Origin: Sitta carolinensis
Lineage: Eukaryota > Chordata > Aves > Passeriformes > Sittidae
DNA: 64,000 nt
Assembly: GCA_032173965.1 (NCBI GenBank)
Contig: CM063283.1
Span: forward strand, 84,960,243-85,024,242
Direction of reading: 5' to 3'
Below the pieces are notes generated by a model. The model did not search any database and was not told the DNA's origin. It saw only the letters and a list, made by a program, of their open reading frames with translations. The position numbers were made by a program, and so were the translations under genes. The number at the start of each line of letters is the position of its first letter. Position 1 is the stretch's first letter. Positions 40,501 to 47,264 of this stretch are shown in pieces.

Positions 40501-41556
40501 CTTTGATTTTTTCTTTCCTAAGTGAAGGAACATAAAGAATATGCCAGATAAAGCAGCAGGTACAAATTTTTGAACAATAACATTTCCTTATAATTTTTTG
40601 CATAAGTGAATTTTTTCCTAGAACATGCAACACAGTCCACTGTTGCATTAATATCTTTCAAGACTGTACTGATAGTATGAAATTACTGTTATCTTGGAGA
40701 ATGGATTGCAATGTTTATGAGACATAAGAAATAATCAATGGTGTAGAATCATTCCTAATAGACTTTCTACTTGCCTCTTGAGGTAATTAAACTGCAAAGG
40801 AAAAATTTGGTCTTAACTGCCTGGGATATGAAAAAGAAATTATTACATGGAAACCTACTGCCTTTGTTCAGCAAGCTAAATAGTGATGATAAGACCAATG
40901 CTACCAAAACCTATTTAAATGTAGAAAAGGCATACATAGGTGAATATGCAGTGTCGGGAGGCTAATGCTTTTAAAATGTTGGGTTTATAATACATCGAGA
41001 ATATTTTGAATGCTAATTACGAGATTCAATGGATCACAAAGCATTCATCTAGGAATCATGCAATAACCTTGAAAAGAAATTCTAGTCTGCTCAGTGAGGA
41101 AAGACCTAAATTAGGATGAGTTGCAGCTCTGTGAAGCAAACTATTTCAAATTAAATCAGTGTTTTGCACAAGAATTCCAACAACTTGTGCCTGGCCTGCT
41201 TAAGTTAGCATAACACCACTGCGAGGCATCCCTGTCAGCATTTCACTCACTTTTGGATCTTCTTGAGTAAAAAAAATTAGCTTTGTCACAAGATGCTATA
41301 AAAATCTTATTTCAAGTCTCGGTAAATGCTGAAAATGTGTAACAACTCTTGGAAACGGGTGAAGAGAAAGGGAGAATGCATTCTCTAAACAAACAAATTC
41401 ACTTCTATGCTGGAGCTAAGGCATAGAAGCTCAAGAAGTCACAGCACTTTTCACTCACTGGGTAAAGGACAAATTATACCTGAATTGTCCTCTCCATCTC
41501 CTTCGGCCTCTCTCATCTTAGGGTCCATTATCCTTGAGGAATTCATGTGGTAATCA
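16054..41556 (-). CDS. CRACDL: CRACD-like protein (KIAA1211L), ten coding exons joined, 962 aa
   Basis: The coding segments are 41546-41480, 40517-40352, 37360-37225, 36861-36697, 36094-36026, 32828-32598, 30251-28676, 19011-18812, 17199-17067 and 16199-16054. They sum to 2,889 nt, that is 962 codons plus stop, with no frameshift, no internal stop, GT-AG at every junction and compatible phases. Domain order: basic cluster at 24-43, SRALSHDSIF near 86-95, SSEDDGLPRSPPE in 145-165, LDNSAAKHKL in the sixth exon, a 525-residue Ser/Glu-rich probably disordered exon (279-803), TEPAWISVARQKQ near 824-835 and PSWMELAKKKSQAW near the end. Family knowledge: CRACD binds and inhibits actin capping protein and so promotes actin polymerisation; the paralogue is less studied, so a cytosolic actin-regulatory role is inferred. 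From memory, human CRACDL is also about 962 residues and shares the N-terminal and C-terminal motifs. CRACD and KIAA1210 are the alternatives. No signal peptide or membrane segment is seen. Confidence 0.85.
16860..16910. repeat. AAAT-rich simple repeat
   Basis: Imperfect AAATAAAATAATAAATAAAT-type units in the last CRACDL intron (16200-17066). No other feature is seen in that intron. Confidence 0.65.
17067..17199 (-). CDS. CRACDL: CRACDL coding exon 9
   Basis: A 133-bp exon with acceptor GTGCCTAG and donor CCTG|GTAAGA, residues 871-915. It reads GSVKQQWSKPSHLAPKTTSE and later KPLLRTNSLSHYVPG. The frame is open only in the phase demanded by its neighbours. The Lys/Ser-rich sequence resembles the penultimate region of CRACD, which also precedes the terminal PAW motif. 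Confidence 0.8.
17200..18811. other. CRACDL intron between coding exons 8 and 9
   Basis: A 1.6-kb intron bounded by the exon-8 donor and exon-9 acceptor. I saw no element or hidden exon with family resemblance. The plus-strand open frames at 17793-18041 and 18111-18428 run against the gene and look like chance. Confidence 0.6.
18812..19011 (-). CDS. CRACDL: CRACDL coding exon 8, EPAWISVARQKQ motif
   Basis: A 200-bp exon, residues 804-870. The acceptor is TGTCAACAG and the donor GAG|GTACTT. It supplies two bases that complete the Glu codon begun in exon 7, then reads SVPSPMAAGDSGRDPDTPTE followed by PAWISVARQKQRG. This matches the EPAWIxxAxQKQxG motif of CRACD. The rest is charged (Glu/Lys/Gln) and may form a short helix. 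The acceptor lies only 33 bp from the edge of an exact 113-bp tandem duplication. The 9.7-kb intron before it is the longest in the coding part. Confidence 0.82.
19044..19269. repeat. Perfect 113-bp tandem duplication
   Basis: The segments 19044-19156 and 19157-19269 are identical over all 113 bases by direct reading, both starting GGAAAAAGTGTTG and ending GGTCTCCAGAGA. They lie in the CRACDL intron with the nearer copy's edge 33 bases from the exon-8 acceptor. Branch-point candidates for that acceptor may therefore be present twice. Identity implies a very young event, or an assembly artefact. Confidence 0.95.
19564..19663. repeat. Diverged 50-bp tandem duplication
   Basis: Two adjacent copies of about 50 bases (from 19564 and from 19614) share CATGCA-CAGCAG-CCATGCCTTAG at their start and a C/T-rich tail, with several substitutions. 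A run of nine C follows at 19679-19687. This is older than the perfect duplication nearby. Confidence 0.6.
21061..21600 (-). mobile_element. Ancient CR1 LINE fragment
   Basis: In antisense it follows the CR1 order: a GGGAGAGATCTCAATATGTCATGTAGTC segment, CTCCCTAGGCAACCTATCC, then ATTTAAATCCTTAACTACTTC and TCAAATCTCCTTCAAATATG with GGTCAGAACTGGCAC. The divergence is high and a 16-base T run interrupts it near 21261-21278. Its right edge is uncertain. Confidence 0.6.
25428..25447. repeat. Poly-A tract, 20 bases
   Basis: An uninterrupted A run in the exon 7-8 intron, preceded by TTTTAGG. No recognisable retroposon body lies immediately upstream. Confidence 0.85.
27301..27341. repeat. (TA)n microsatellite
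   Basis: About 41 bases of near-perfect TA dinucleotide with one phase slip near 27310, in the exon 7-8 intron. It is likely polymorphic. Confidence 0.92.
28676..30251 (-). CDS. CRACDL: CRACDL coding exon 7, large central exon
   Basis: A 1,576-bp exon giving residues 279-804. It starts RTQSESLTDLSCTPEEEEED after a TTTTTTACAG acceptor and ends at CCTG|GTAAGA; the frame runs seven codons past the donor before a stop. Composition is rich in Ser, Glu, Lys and Asn with no hydrophobic core, so it is probably disordered. A more constrained block lies at about 679-721 (KLRSTSLSLKYED, then IKRYSAEFNL and GLSSFLRGGK). A proline motif KPPLPKKP at 753-760 could bind an SH3 domain (inference). A single giant exon in the middle is typical of this family. 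There is no methionine at the exon's 5' end, so it is not a stand-alone gene. Confidence 0.88.
30630..30667. repeat. TTTTGCTAC short tandem repeat
   Basis: Four units of TTTTGCTAC or TTTTTGCTAC follow a run of T, in the exon 6-7 intron. Confidence 0.8.
30906..30955. repeat. 25-bp tandem duplication
   Basis: Two adjacent 25-base copies starting AAAGTTTA differ at a single position (T/C at the ninth base) and both end CATATGTAGTT. They lie in the exon 6-7 intron. This looks like a recent replication-slippage duplication. Confidence 0.9.
31720..31872. repeat. GAAA/GCAA-type purine-rich microsatellite
   Basis: About 150 bases of imperfect GAAA, GCAA and GCATGAAA units, ending in a pure AAGCAAG array and then GAAAGAAA. 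It lies in the exon 6-7 intron. On the transcribed (minus-sense) RNA it reads as a CUUU-rich tract. Plus-strand open frames over it are only repeat artefacts. Confidence 0.9.
32598..32828 (-). CDS. CRACDL: CRACDL coding exon 6, LDNSAAKHKL block
   Basis: Seventy-seven codons in phase 0, residues 202-278. It reads through TSDSTISPTANFDTPPELSA and then FLDNSAAKHKLLIKPRNQRS. The LDNSAAKHKL-x-(V/I)KP-(K/R)-x-QR element is conserved with CRACD. The acceptor is TTTTCCCAG with ATT as first codon; a nearby second AG (TTCTTCTAG) would shift the frame and is rejected. The donor is CAG|GTATGC. Confidence 0.83.
32829..36025. other. CRACDL intron between coding exons 5 and 6
   Basis: A 3.2-kb intron. Next to the exon-6 acceptor there is a CAAA-type run (32833-32860). 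A scrap resembling the CR1 end (GGTCCCTTCCAACTCAACAAT) lies near 33266. A minus-strand Lys/Pro/Ser-rich frame at 33701-33946 is open but lacks convincing splice sites. Nothing else is supported. Confidence 0.55.
36026..36094 (-). CDS. CRACDL: CRACDL coding exon 5, short SLAGTGSEEEEQ exon
   Basis: A 69-bp, 23-codon phase-0 exon encoding FSDSHKHLSSLSLAGTGSEE plus a short acidic tail (EEQ). The acceptor has a strong pyrimidine tract ending CCACAG and the donor is CAG|GTAACT. Because both ends are phase 0 the exon can be skipped without a frameshift. The frame stays open for about 60 codons past the donor, so intron retention would add an unrelated tail before a stop near 35831. Confidence 0.75.
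36697..36861 (-). CDS. CRACDL: CRACDL coding exon 4, SSEDDGLPRSPPE block
   Basis: Fifty-five codons in phase 0, residues 124-178. It begins LKLQPTMKLGPPPPFGL and contains TSSEDDGLPRSPPEMSLL. The proline run PPPP followed by acidic and SPP sites suggests a flexible, phosphorylatable linker. The acceptor CTCTGAAG is weak in pyrimidines, but the join RIRALQ|LKLQ is the only one that keeps the conserved text. The donor is AGA|GTGAGT. Confidence 0.8.
37225..37360 (-). CDS. CRACDL: CRACDL coding exon 3, SRALSHDSIF block
   Basis: The acceptor is TATTCTAG with a long T-rich tract before it, and the donor is CAG|GTAATT. It encodes residues 78-123, with GIMGSRALSHDSIFILE and then RVFSQENISDRIRALQ. The M-G-S/T-R-A-x-SHDSIF motif is shared by all members of the family that I recall and is the strongest single family marker here. 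The segment ends in phase 0. In some paralogues translation can be predicted to start at this internal Met. Confidence 0.85.
37537..37578. repeat. (AAAAC)n simple repeat
   Basis: Runs of AAAAAC followed by AAAAC units, about 42 bases long, in the exon 2-3 intron. Confidence 0.85.
39180..39204. repeat. (CAAA)n simple repeat
   Basis: Five or six CAAA units in the exon 2-3 intron, followed by AACCAAACC. Confidence 0.8.
39745..39842 (+). mobile_element. CR1 LINE 3'-end fragment
   Basis: The plus strand reads the CR1 end in sense: CCCTGCCCATGGCAGAGG, TTGGAACTGGACGATCTCTA, CCTTCCAACTTAAACCATTT and a TGTGGTTCTATAAC tail. About 100 bases only, truncated at the 5' side. Confidence 0.85.
40352..40517 (-). 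CDS. CRACDL: CRACDL coding exon 2, basic cluster
   Basis: The acceptor is CACTTAG and the donor GA|GTAAGT. The exon encodes residues 23-78. It opens with the Lys-rich run KKKSKFKSFKKFFGKKKRKE, followed by a Ser-rich linker and FDSEDELE. This basic, Phe-punctuated block is the signature start of the CRACD/CRACDL/KIAA1210 family; binding to acidic lipid or to a partner protein would be an inference. It enters in phase 1 and leaves after two bases of a Glu codon, which matches the first base of the next exon. Confidence 0.85.
40518..41479. other. CRACDL intron between coding exons 1 and 2
   Basis: A 962-bp AT-rich intron between a GTATAA donor and a CACTTAG acceptor. No element is recognised. 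A 64-codon plus-strand frame at 40771-40965 opposes the gene and is not supported. Confidence 0.6.
41480..41556 (-). CDS. CRACDL: CRACDL coding exon 1 (start codon exon)
   Basis: The exon is bounded by a pyrimidine-rich acceptor ending TTTTAG and a GTATAA donor. The ATG is at 41546-41544 and the reading begins MNSSRIMDPKMREAEGDGED. A second in-frame ATG follows at residue 7. I chose the first because family members, as I recall them, begin with a similar M-x-S-x-R-x-MD stretch. The few codons between the acceptor and the ATG are also open (DYH), so an upstream in-frame exon cannot be excluded. The presence of an acceptor shows that at least one more 5' exon exists at higher coordinates. The exon ends after the first base of a Gly codon. 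Confidence 0.75.
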
Positions 41557-42900
41557 CTAAAAGAGGTAGGAAAAGTTAGTAGTATCAACAAAACAACAGT
41601 ACTTCACTATGGATGTGTACACATACATACAGGCAAGTTACTAATATAAAAATATAGAAAATAATATTATGTGTATGTTTACATAATATATGTCTCCATG
41701 GATGTCTAAACATACTTGTGTGTATATTATATATAAATATACATAATATATAAAAATATCCCATATGGTACTTATTAGGGTAAGGTATAGCCTTATAGCC
41801 TTACTTATTAGGCTAATAATAGATTACACAGACTATTTCCACTTTCAGAAGACAATAGTACACGACAGTTTAGTCGACCAGCCTCTCCTGTCTCCAGATG
41901 GACTTTGGTGAATTTTTGGATGCTTCTAAAAACATGTATCAGAGGAGGTGCGCTTCTTTAATTCTCCCTTTTTCAGCCCATTCAGGACCAGAGACAAAAT
42001 GACAAAATCACAGCATTTGAGTAAGTGTACAAGTAACAATAGTGAAGAACCCCATGTATTTTTCCCTTATTTATAAGCAATTTGAAGTATTCTACAGATT
42101 GTGGTTTTTCTTCTTTCTAAAGAAACTTGGGAAAATTCCTTTTTTTTTGTATACATAGCAGAGTTAGGGAGAATTAGTAACAGAAATACAAGTAAAAATA
42201 AAACAACTGATTTTCTTATTTTCTTCTCTCTTCTTTACTTTTTGGAAGCAAAATATAACTTTGCTTATTAACGATCCTAAACTAAAAAATAATTGCAAAC
42301 CTGTACATGTCCAAAGCCTGAAGACATTGTATCTATAATTTAAATTATATTTCTGGGGCAGTAGTCTGTTTGTGCTCTCTTTTCTTCATCTAGACAGCCA
42401 TAATTTCTTGGTCAAGGGAGAAGAAAATCATAGATGCCATTGATTGGCTAGTGCTTTAAATGCTGTAGAGTCACTCTTTGGGCTGTAATGGTGGCAGATG
42501 CTCATGCCACAACCTGGATGGGAGGGCCATTTTGATCCACTGATGTACCAGGAGACTTAAAAAACAAGTCTAGTAAATCCAAGGAGCTAGTGAAATGGAA
42601 ATGAAACCTGTATTACTCAAATCTAAAACCCAACACATCACCTGAACCATCTGCAGCCACTGGAGCTGGGCAACAGGGCACAGCTGCAGGACAGCCACAG
42701 CAAAAGCACCTCTACTGCCTGGCAGCTCCAGAGCTTCTGCACCAGACAGAGCCACAGCTTGGGTGTGAAACACCCCCTGCCACCACCCACCAGGGACCAA
42801 ATCAGAATTAACACAAACACAAGAGCGAGCAACTTTTGGTCCAGGGCATCTGCCTGAAGTACGGAGAATTAGTAAGGAACCTACCGTAGAAAAAAAACAT
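41557..42900. other. Probable 5' intron of CRACDL
   Basis: The first coding exon is preceded by a splice acceptor, so sequence above it should be intronic. It is very AT-rich around 41640-41760 (ATATAATATA-type). No exon or promoter could be recognised. Confidence 0.5.
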
Positions 42901-42902
42901 GG

Positions 42903-43100
42903 ATGAGGGTGGTGAGGCACTGGAACAGGTTGCCCAGAGAAGCTGTGGATACCCCACTCCTGGAAGTGTTTGAGGTCAGGTTGAATGGGGCTTTGAGCAA
43001 CCTGGTCTAGTGGAAGGTGTCCCTGCCTATGGCAGGGAGGTTGGAACTAGGTGTTCTTTAAGGTCTGTCTCAACACAAACAATTCTGTGATTTTAGGATA
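42903..43100 (+). mobile_element. CR1 LINE 3'-end fragment
   Basis: Sense CR1: GTGAGGCACTGGAACAGGTT, GCCCAGAGAAGCTGTGGATA, CTCCTGGAAGTGTTTGAGG, AACCTGGTCTAGTGGAAGGT and the tail ACAATTCTGTGATTTTAGG. It is less diverged than the other copies and complete at the 3' end. Confidence 0.92.
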
Positions 43101-43637
43101 CCTTTCTTTTTAAAGTAAATCTCCACTGGGAGGTGACAGATAAATATGTATTGTGGGCCGTGGCATACCTAGTCAATTGTTAAACAGGGTGTCTCAGATT
43201 CCTACTGCCACGTTGCAGTAGCAATGGCAGGAATGTAAATCAATGCCTTTAAAGCTTCAGCTGTTATATGCCTGCCCTGTAGCATTTATAAGCTACACAC
43301 GTATAGAAGTGGGATTCTACAGTCTGTATAAATTGTGGATGACATAACTCAAATCCCCATCTGTGGCTCACTGGCATCACCCTGCTGCATCCAGCTGCAC
43401 TCAGGTGAGGGTATTTTTTTCTTTATTGAAATGCCATGCTTCACTAGTTCTGAATAAAAAAAACACTGGGGGATAAACCCCCACACAGTGACAATGTTTG
43501 TTGGAAACATGCAGGCAAGTATGAACATGTTCCCTCTGGCAAAATGCAATCAGATAGTATATTATACTCCTGACAAACCAGAATTATGCTCCTGTCCCAA
43601 ACCTTGGCAGCCAAATTTCTAGAGAATAAAACCAATT

Positions 43638-43657
43638 AAAAAAAAAAAAAAAAAAAA
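43638..43657. repeat. Poly-A tract, 20 bases
   Basis: An A run preceded by GAATAAAACCAATT, so an AATAAA hexamer sits about 10 bases upstream. This is the arrangement expected of a processed transcript tail, but the sequence before it is unrecognised. Confidence 0.8.
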
Positions 43658-44289
43658 GTTAACCTCCACCATAGTGCATGCAAAGATTAGTGTGATTTAT
43701 TTTGTGACATCTGAGGTCACAGAGTATTTCCACTGGATGCCCCAAACATTGAGGGACACTAATTTGTGACCAGGGGTGCAGCATAAATCTCCTCACTTGG
43801 AGTAAACAGAAGGACACTGAACCTTGATGAGCCCTCTCCTTGCCAGTCATGAATTTTGAAAAAAGATCTTCACTCCCTTTCTTTCCTCATGCAGCAGTTC
43901 TTCAGGCCCACCACATTTCTGCTGTTTCCCAACACTGTTTAAGAATTAGTGTGTCTTACCCAGAAGAAGGCAGCCTTCTATTACTGTGTCTCTTTCAAGA
44001 GTACAGGGCTGGAGTCCTGGCTTGTGAGAAGGAAGGAGGTGCTTGGGCACTGCATGTGTGTATGTGGTGCTCATATTCCCTCACCCCTGGAATCTGGGGT
44101 TTTGATTATGTGGGGAAATCAAATTCCTAAGTTAAGGGAAGATGCAAGTCAATGTGCATCATTATTTTATATTATTTGTATAATAATCCTGGGCCAATGC
44201 TGGCCTGTTGCTGAAGGAGTTGTTCCATCCACAAGAGCAAGATAAAACAATTGAAAAAAACATGGAGTTGACCTACTCAAGGGAAACTT

Positions 44290-44313
44290 GCCACTTACTT
44301 GAGCACTTTGCCA
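44290..44313 (+). repeat. 24-bp direct repeat, left copy
   Basis: It starts GCCACTTACTTGAG and ends CACTTTGCCA. An exact second copy lies at 45799-45822, and both are followed by a near-match xGTGA. The pair brackets the pol-like fragment at a distance of about 1.5 kb. Confidence 0.85.
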
Positions 44314-44562
44314 TGTGAACAATCTGGGCTGTCTGGCCTCAGATTGATCCTGGCTGGGATTGTTGTAAACAGACAGAGAATTCCCAAAGTGTGATTAGAG
44401 CTTGTGAGGAGATGAGTAAATTGTACTAAAGTGCTGGAATGTAGACAGAGACCAGAGTAACACACAATGACTTCTAGAAAAGATTGTAATGGGAGCTGTA
44501 GAGGTACAGGGGAATGACTCTCCAGAATCTTAATAATATTTCATTATTATTTATTATAATAA

Positions 44563-44919
44563 AATACAGTAGCAAGTGTATTTGTGAACCCAGCTGCCTC
44601 TGTTATCTGCAACTATTTTAAGGATCACATGTCAGAGTCAAAAAGAGAAAATAAAAAAGATATTGTATTACTTGGGGGTTCTAAACTTGTCCAATATGTA
44701 AACGATTTGTTACTTGCCAGCAAAACACACAAAGATTGTTTGAAAGATATTATTTATCCATGTGCTGCTTTAGAAGATCATCCAGGGATTTCTTTGTTTA
44801 AGGACCTTCTTGAGAGAAGCCCAACTCAGGCTCCAATGCTACCAATAAAAAGTACTTCTAAAATACTTTTACAGAGGAATCTGTCTTTTGGCTTATTGAT
44901 TCAGTGGGAACCTAATTGA
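44563..44919 (+). pseudogene. Decayed endogenous-retrovirus pol fragment (reverse transcriptase palm)
   Basis: An open stretch of about 112 codons whose central part resembles retroviral reverse transcriptase around its catalytic box. The box reads YVND at 44695-44706 in place of the usual YVDD, and is followed by LLLAS and a KDCLKD-like segment. The first half and the last 40 residues do not look like polymerase, so the piece is short and rearranged. Loss of one of the catalytic Asp residues means it cannot be active. Gag, protease, integrase and env were not found nearby. A gamma- or ERVL-type source is possible but unresolved. Confidence 0.55.
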
Positions 44920-45628
44920 ACCCAGTTGTTGTGGCTAGCATGTGTAATTTCCATAACACCAGGTCCAAGAACTGCTGTCAGTCATCCCTAGACAGCTCAG
45001 TGTCACCTGGGGAAAAACCTGGCTGCTTTGCTGCGGGAGAGCTGCCCTAGAAGCCCGGGCTGTGTGCAGGGAGGAAGGTTGTCCAGGCAAGATAACTTTG
45101 GAGTGAGGCAGAAAGCAATCCAAGCTGGAGGTGAGAGGTACCTGGGTGCAGAAGACACACTGGGCACAATTACCAGTGGCCTCAACCTCCTGGGCAGGAA
45201 CACAGAGACTCTCAGAGACCCTCAGCAAAGAAACAGTTATTTTAAATTATGGCAAATAAACCCTGTAAGTTTCAGTCAGGTAAGAAATACCGGGTTTGCA
45301 ATGGTGTGACTGTAAGGCTTTTAATTAAAACTGCCTCTCAACTCATCATGCAATTATAAGGATTTGGTTTTCAGTCCAAAACACAAGTTTCCAGCCCAAA
45401 CCCAGGGTTTGGTGTGATTGTCCCAGGCCAGTGGTGGCTACAGAGAGGAGGAAGTGACAGCAGCCCTTGCAACAGCCACTATGTTGTACAAACATACACT
45501 ATGACAAGGGCAGCGAGGTGCAGCCACCCGCCCCATACCAAGGATGCAGGAAGAGTTTTGTGCCTTCTATTACCAAGGAGAAATTTGTTTGCATCAAGGG
45601 ATGAATGGACACCTGGAGAATGGCACGC

Positions 45629-45649
45629 GGGGGGGGGGGGGGGGGGGGG
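45629..45649. repeat. Poly-G tract, 21 bases
   Basis: An uninterrupted run of 21 G after GGCACGC. Such runs are rare in vertebrate DNA and can form G-quadruplexes. They are also a known trouble spot for sequencing, so the length is uncertain. Confidence 0.9.
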
Positions 45650-45798
45650 AATCAACAGGCAGCAGAGAGGACTGGAAGAACTTGCAAAATGCTTCTGGAC
45701 AGTGTACTGGTGTTCAGGTTTTCAGAAAAGTGCTTGAAAATCAACAGATTCATTTTTAGCAAACCCTGGGTTTGAGCAAATGCTGAAGCTGACGCTTA

Positions 45799-45822
45799 GC
45801 CACTTACTTGAGCACTTTGCCA
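45799..45822 (+). repeat. 24-bp direct repeat, right copy
   Basis: It is identical over 24 bases to the segment at 44290-44313, and similarity extends about five bases further with one mismatch. It could be a trace of flanking LTRs or of a local duplication. Confidence 0.85.
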
Positions 45823-47247
45823 AGTGATGGTTTGCATTGGAGCAATATCCCAAGACAGTGTGAAGAAATACTGGTCCTTGCTAAGCATCCAGCAGCTGCC
45901 AGAGATCCCTCTGTGATGCACTGCAAGCCAGGCACTGCCTTAGTGTGTCACCAAACCTAGCTGTAGACAATCACATTCATTTCTACCTTAAAATTTACTA
46001 TGTTGTTTTTATTAGCATGGGGAAGCCGGGTTTCTTTTTAAATGCTTCCTTTGCACTGTCAGAGAAACACTAGTTTTCACCACCAGGAGATACTCTTATT
46101 TTTTCCCAAATATAAACTCAGAGAACTATACTATCTGTATCTTCCCTTTTTCTTTCAGTATAATGTATTTTAACAGTATCTTTCAGGCCTTTTCCTTAAC
46201 ATCTGCAACAAACCCTCCAGTATTGATATATTCATCATAGGAAAGATTTGATTAAAATATGTTCCTTAAGAGGAGAAACAAAAAAAATCCAGAGTTAACC
46301 CTTGGTATGACTGTAACTTTTTGTCATTTCCCTGATGTAAATAGAGATTGTAATTTTTGCTCTGGAGCCAATTTTTTTCCCCTCAAAGCTTTGTTTAAAA
46401 TCAACAATGGCCTACAAGCTTAAGAGCTGTACAACAAAATACTGAGAAAATCCAACAGCTTTGAATTTGGCACCCACTGGGACGGGTGGTATTCATTGTG
46501 CACTTAGGCTTGATTCTAGAGGCTCAGCTGCTGAGCTTTCTCATTTCCAGTTTCCCCAAGGATTTACTGAAGTCCATCACTTAATTAAATCATCCTGTGA
46601 TCTGAAAACTCAGCTTCCTAAAGAAGCAACCTGCATTGGTTCTCCCTTGTTAGCAAAGACAAGATTTAGCACATCACAGCCAGTCACACCTTTTTCCGCT
46701 TTTTTTTCCACATTGTAGCTGTGGCTCTTTTCACAAGGGAATAGTAGAGGTACTTGGTTTATCAATTTATTACAAGCTTTTATAAGCCAAATAAATATCT
46801 GATGACAAATTACTAAATATTACCTGCTTACAGCAGTATTTTTGCTATATTGGACTTTTCCCAACAGAGACTTTTTTCACTTTCCTTCTTCCTTCCTAGG
46901 TCCTTTTTAGATAAGCTGTGATATAAAATAAATAAAGAAATAAATCTGAGACTATGCCACTGCAGAGAACAGATATGGAATATAGCAACACAATAGGTTT
47001 CTATTCCCCTTCTTATCCCTTCCAAATGCCAGTACACTCAAAAGTGTGTATCCAAAAACCAAACAGCATCAATTTACACCTTTCATTTCTCTTTTGTGTA
47101 AGAATATCTCATGTTTCTACTAGAAAATGGGAGTTAAAAAATCTGAATTTAGGGAAATTATTTCACATGAGAGGAAGAGCTGCCCTATTCTGTGACCATC
47201 ACAATATATACTAACATTCCTACTGATATAACACAGCCTTGAAGATT

Positions 47248-47264
47248 GGGGGGGGGGGGGGGGG
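47248..47264. repeat. Poly-G tract, 17 bases, followed by A-rich run
   Basis: Seventeen G then AGAAAAAAAAAATAAA. It is the second long G run within 1.6 kb. Confidence 0.9.

Noticed and set aside
44290..45822. CRISPR-like repeat pair
   Set aside because: Only two copies, 1.5 kb apart, in a vertebrate genome; not an array.
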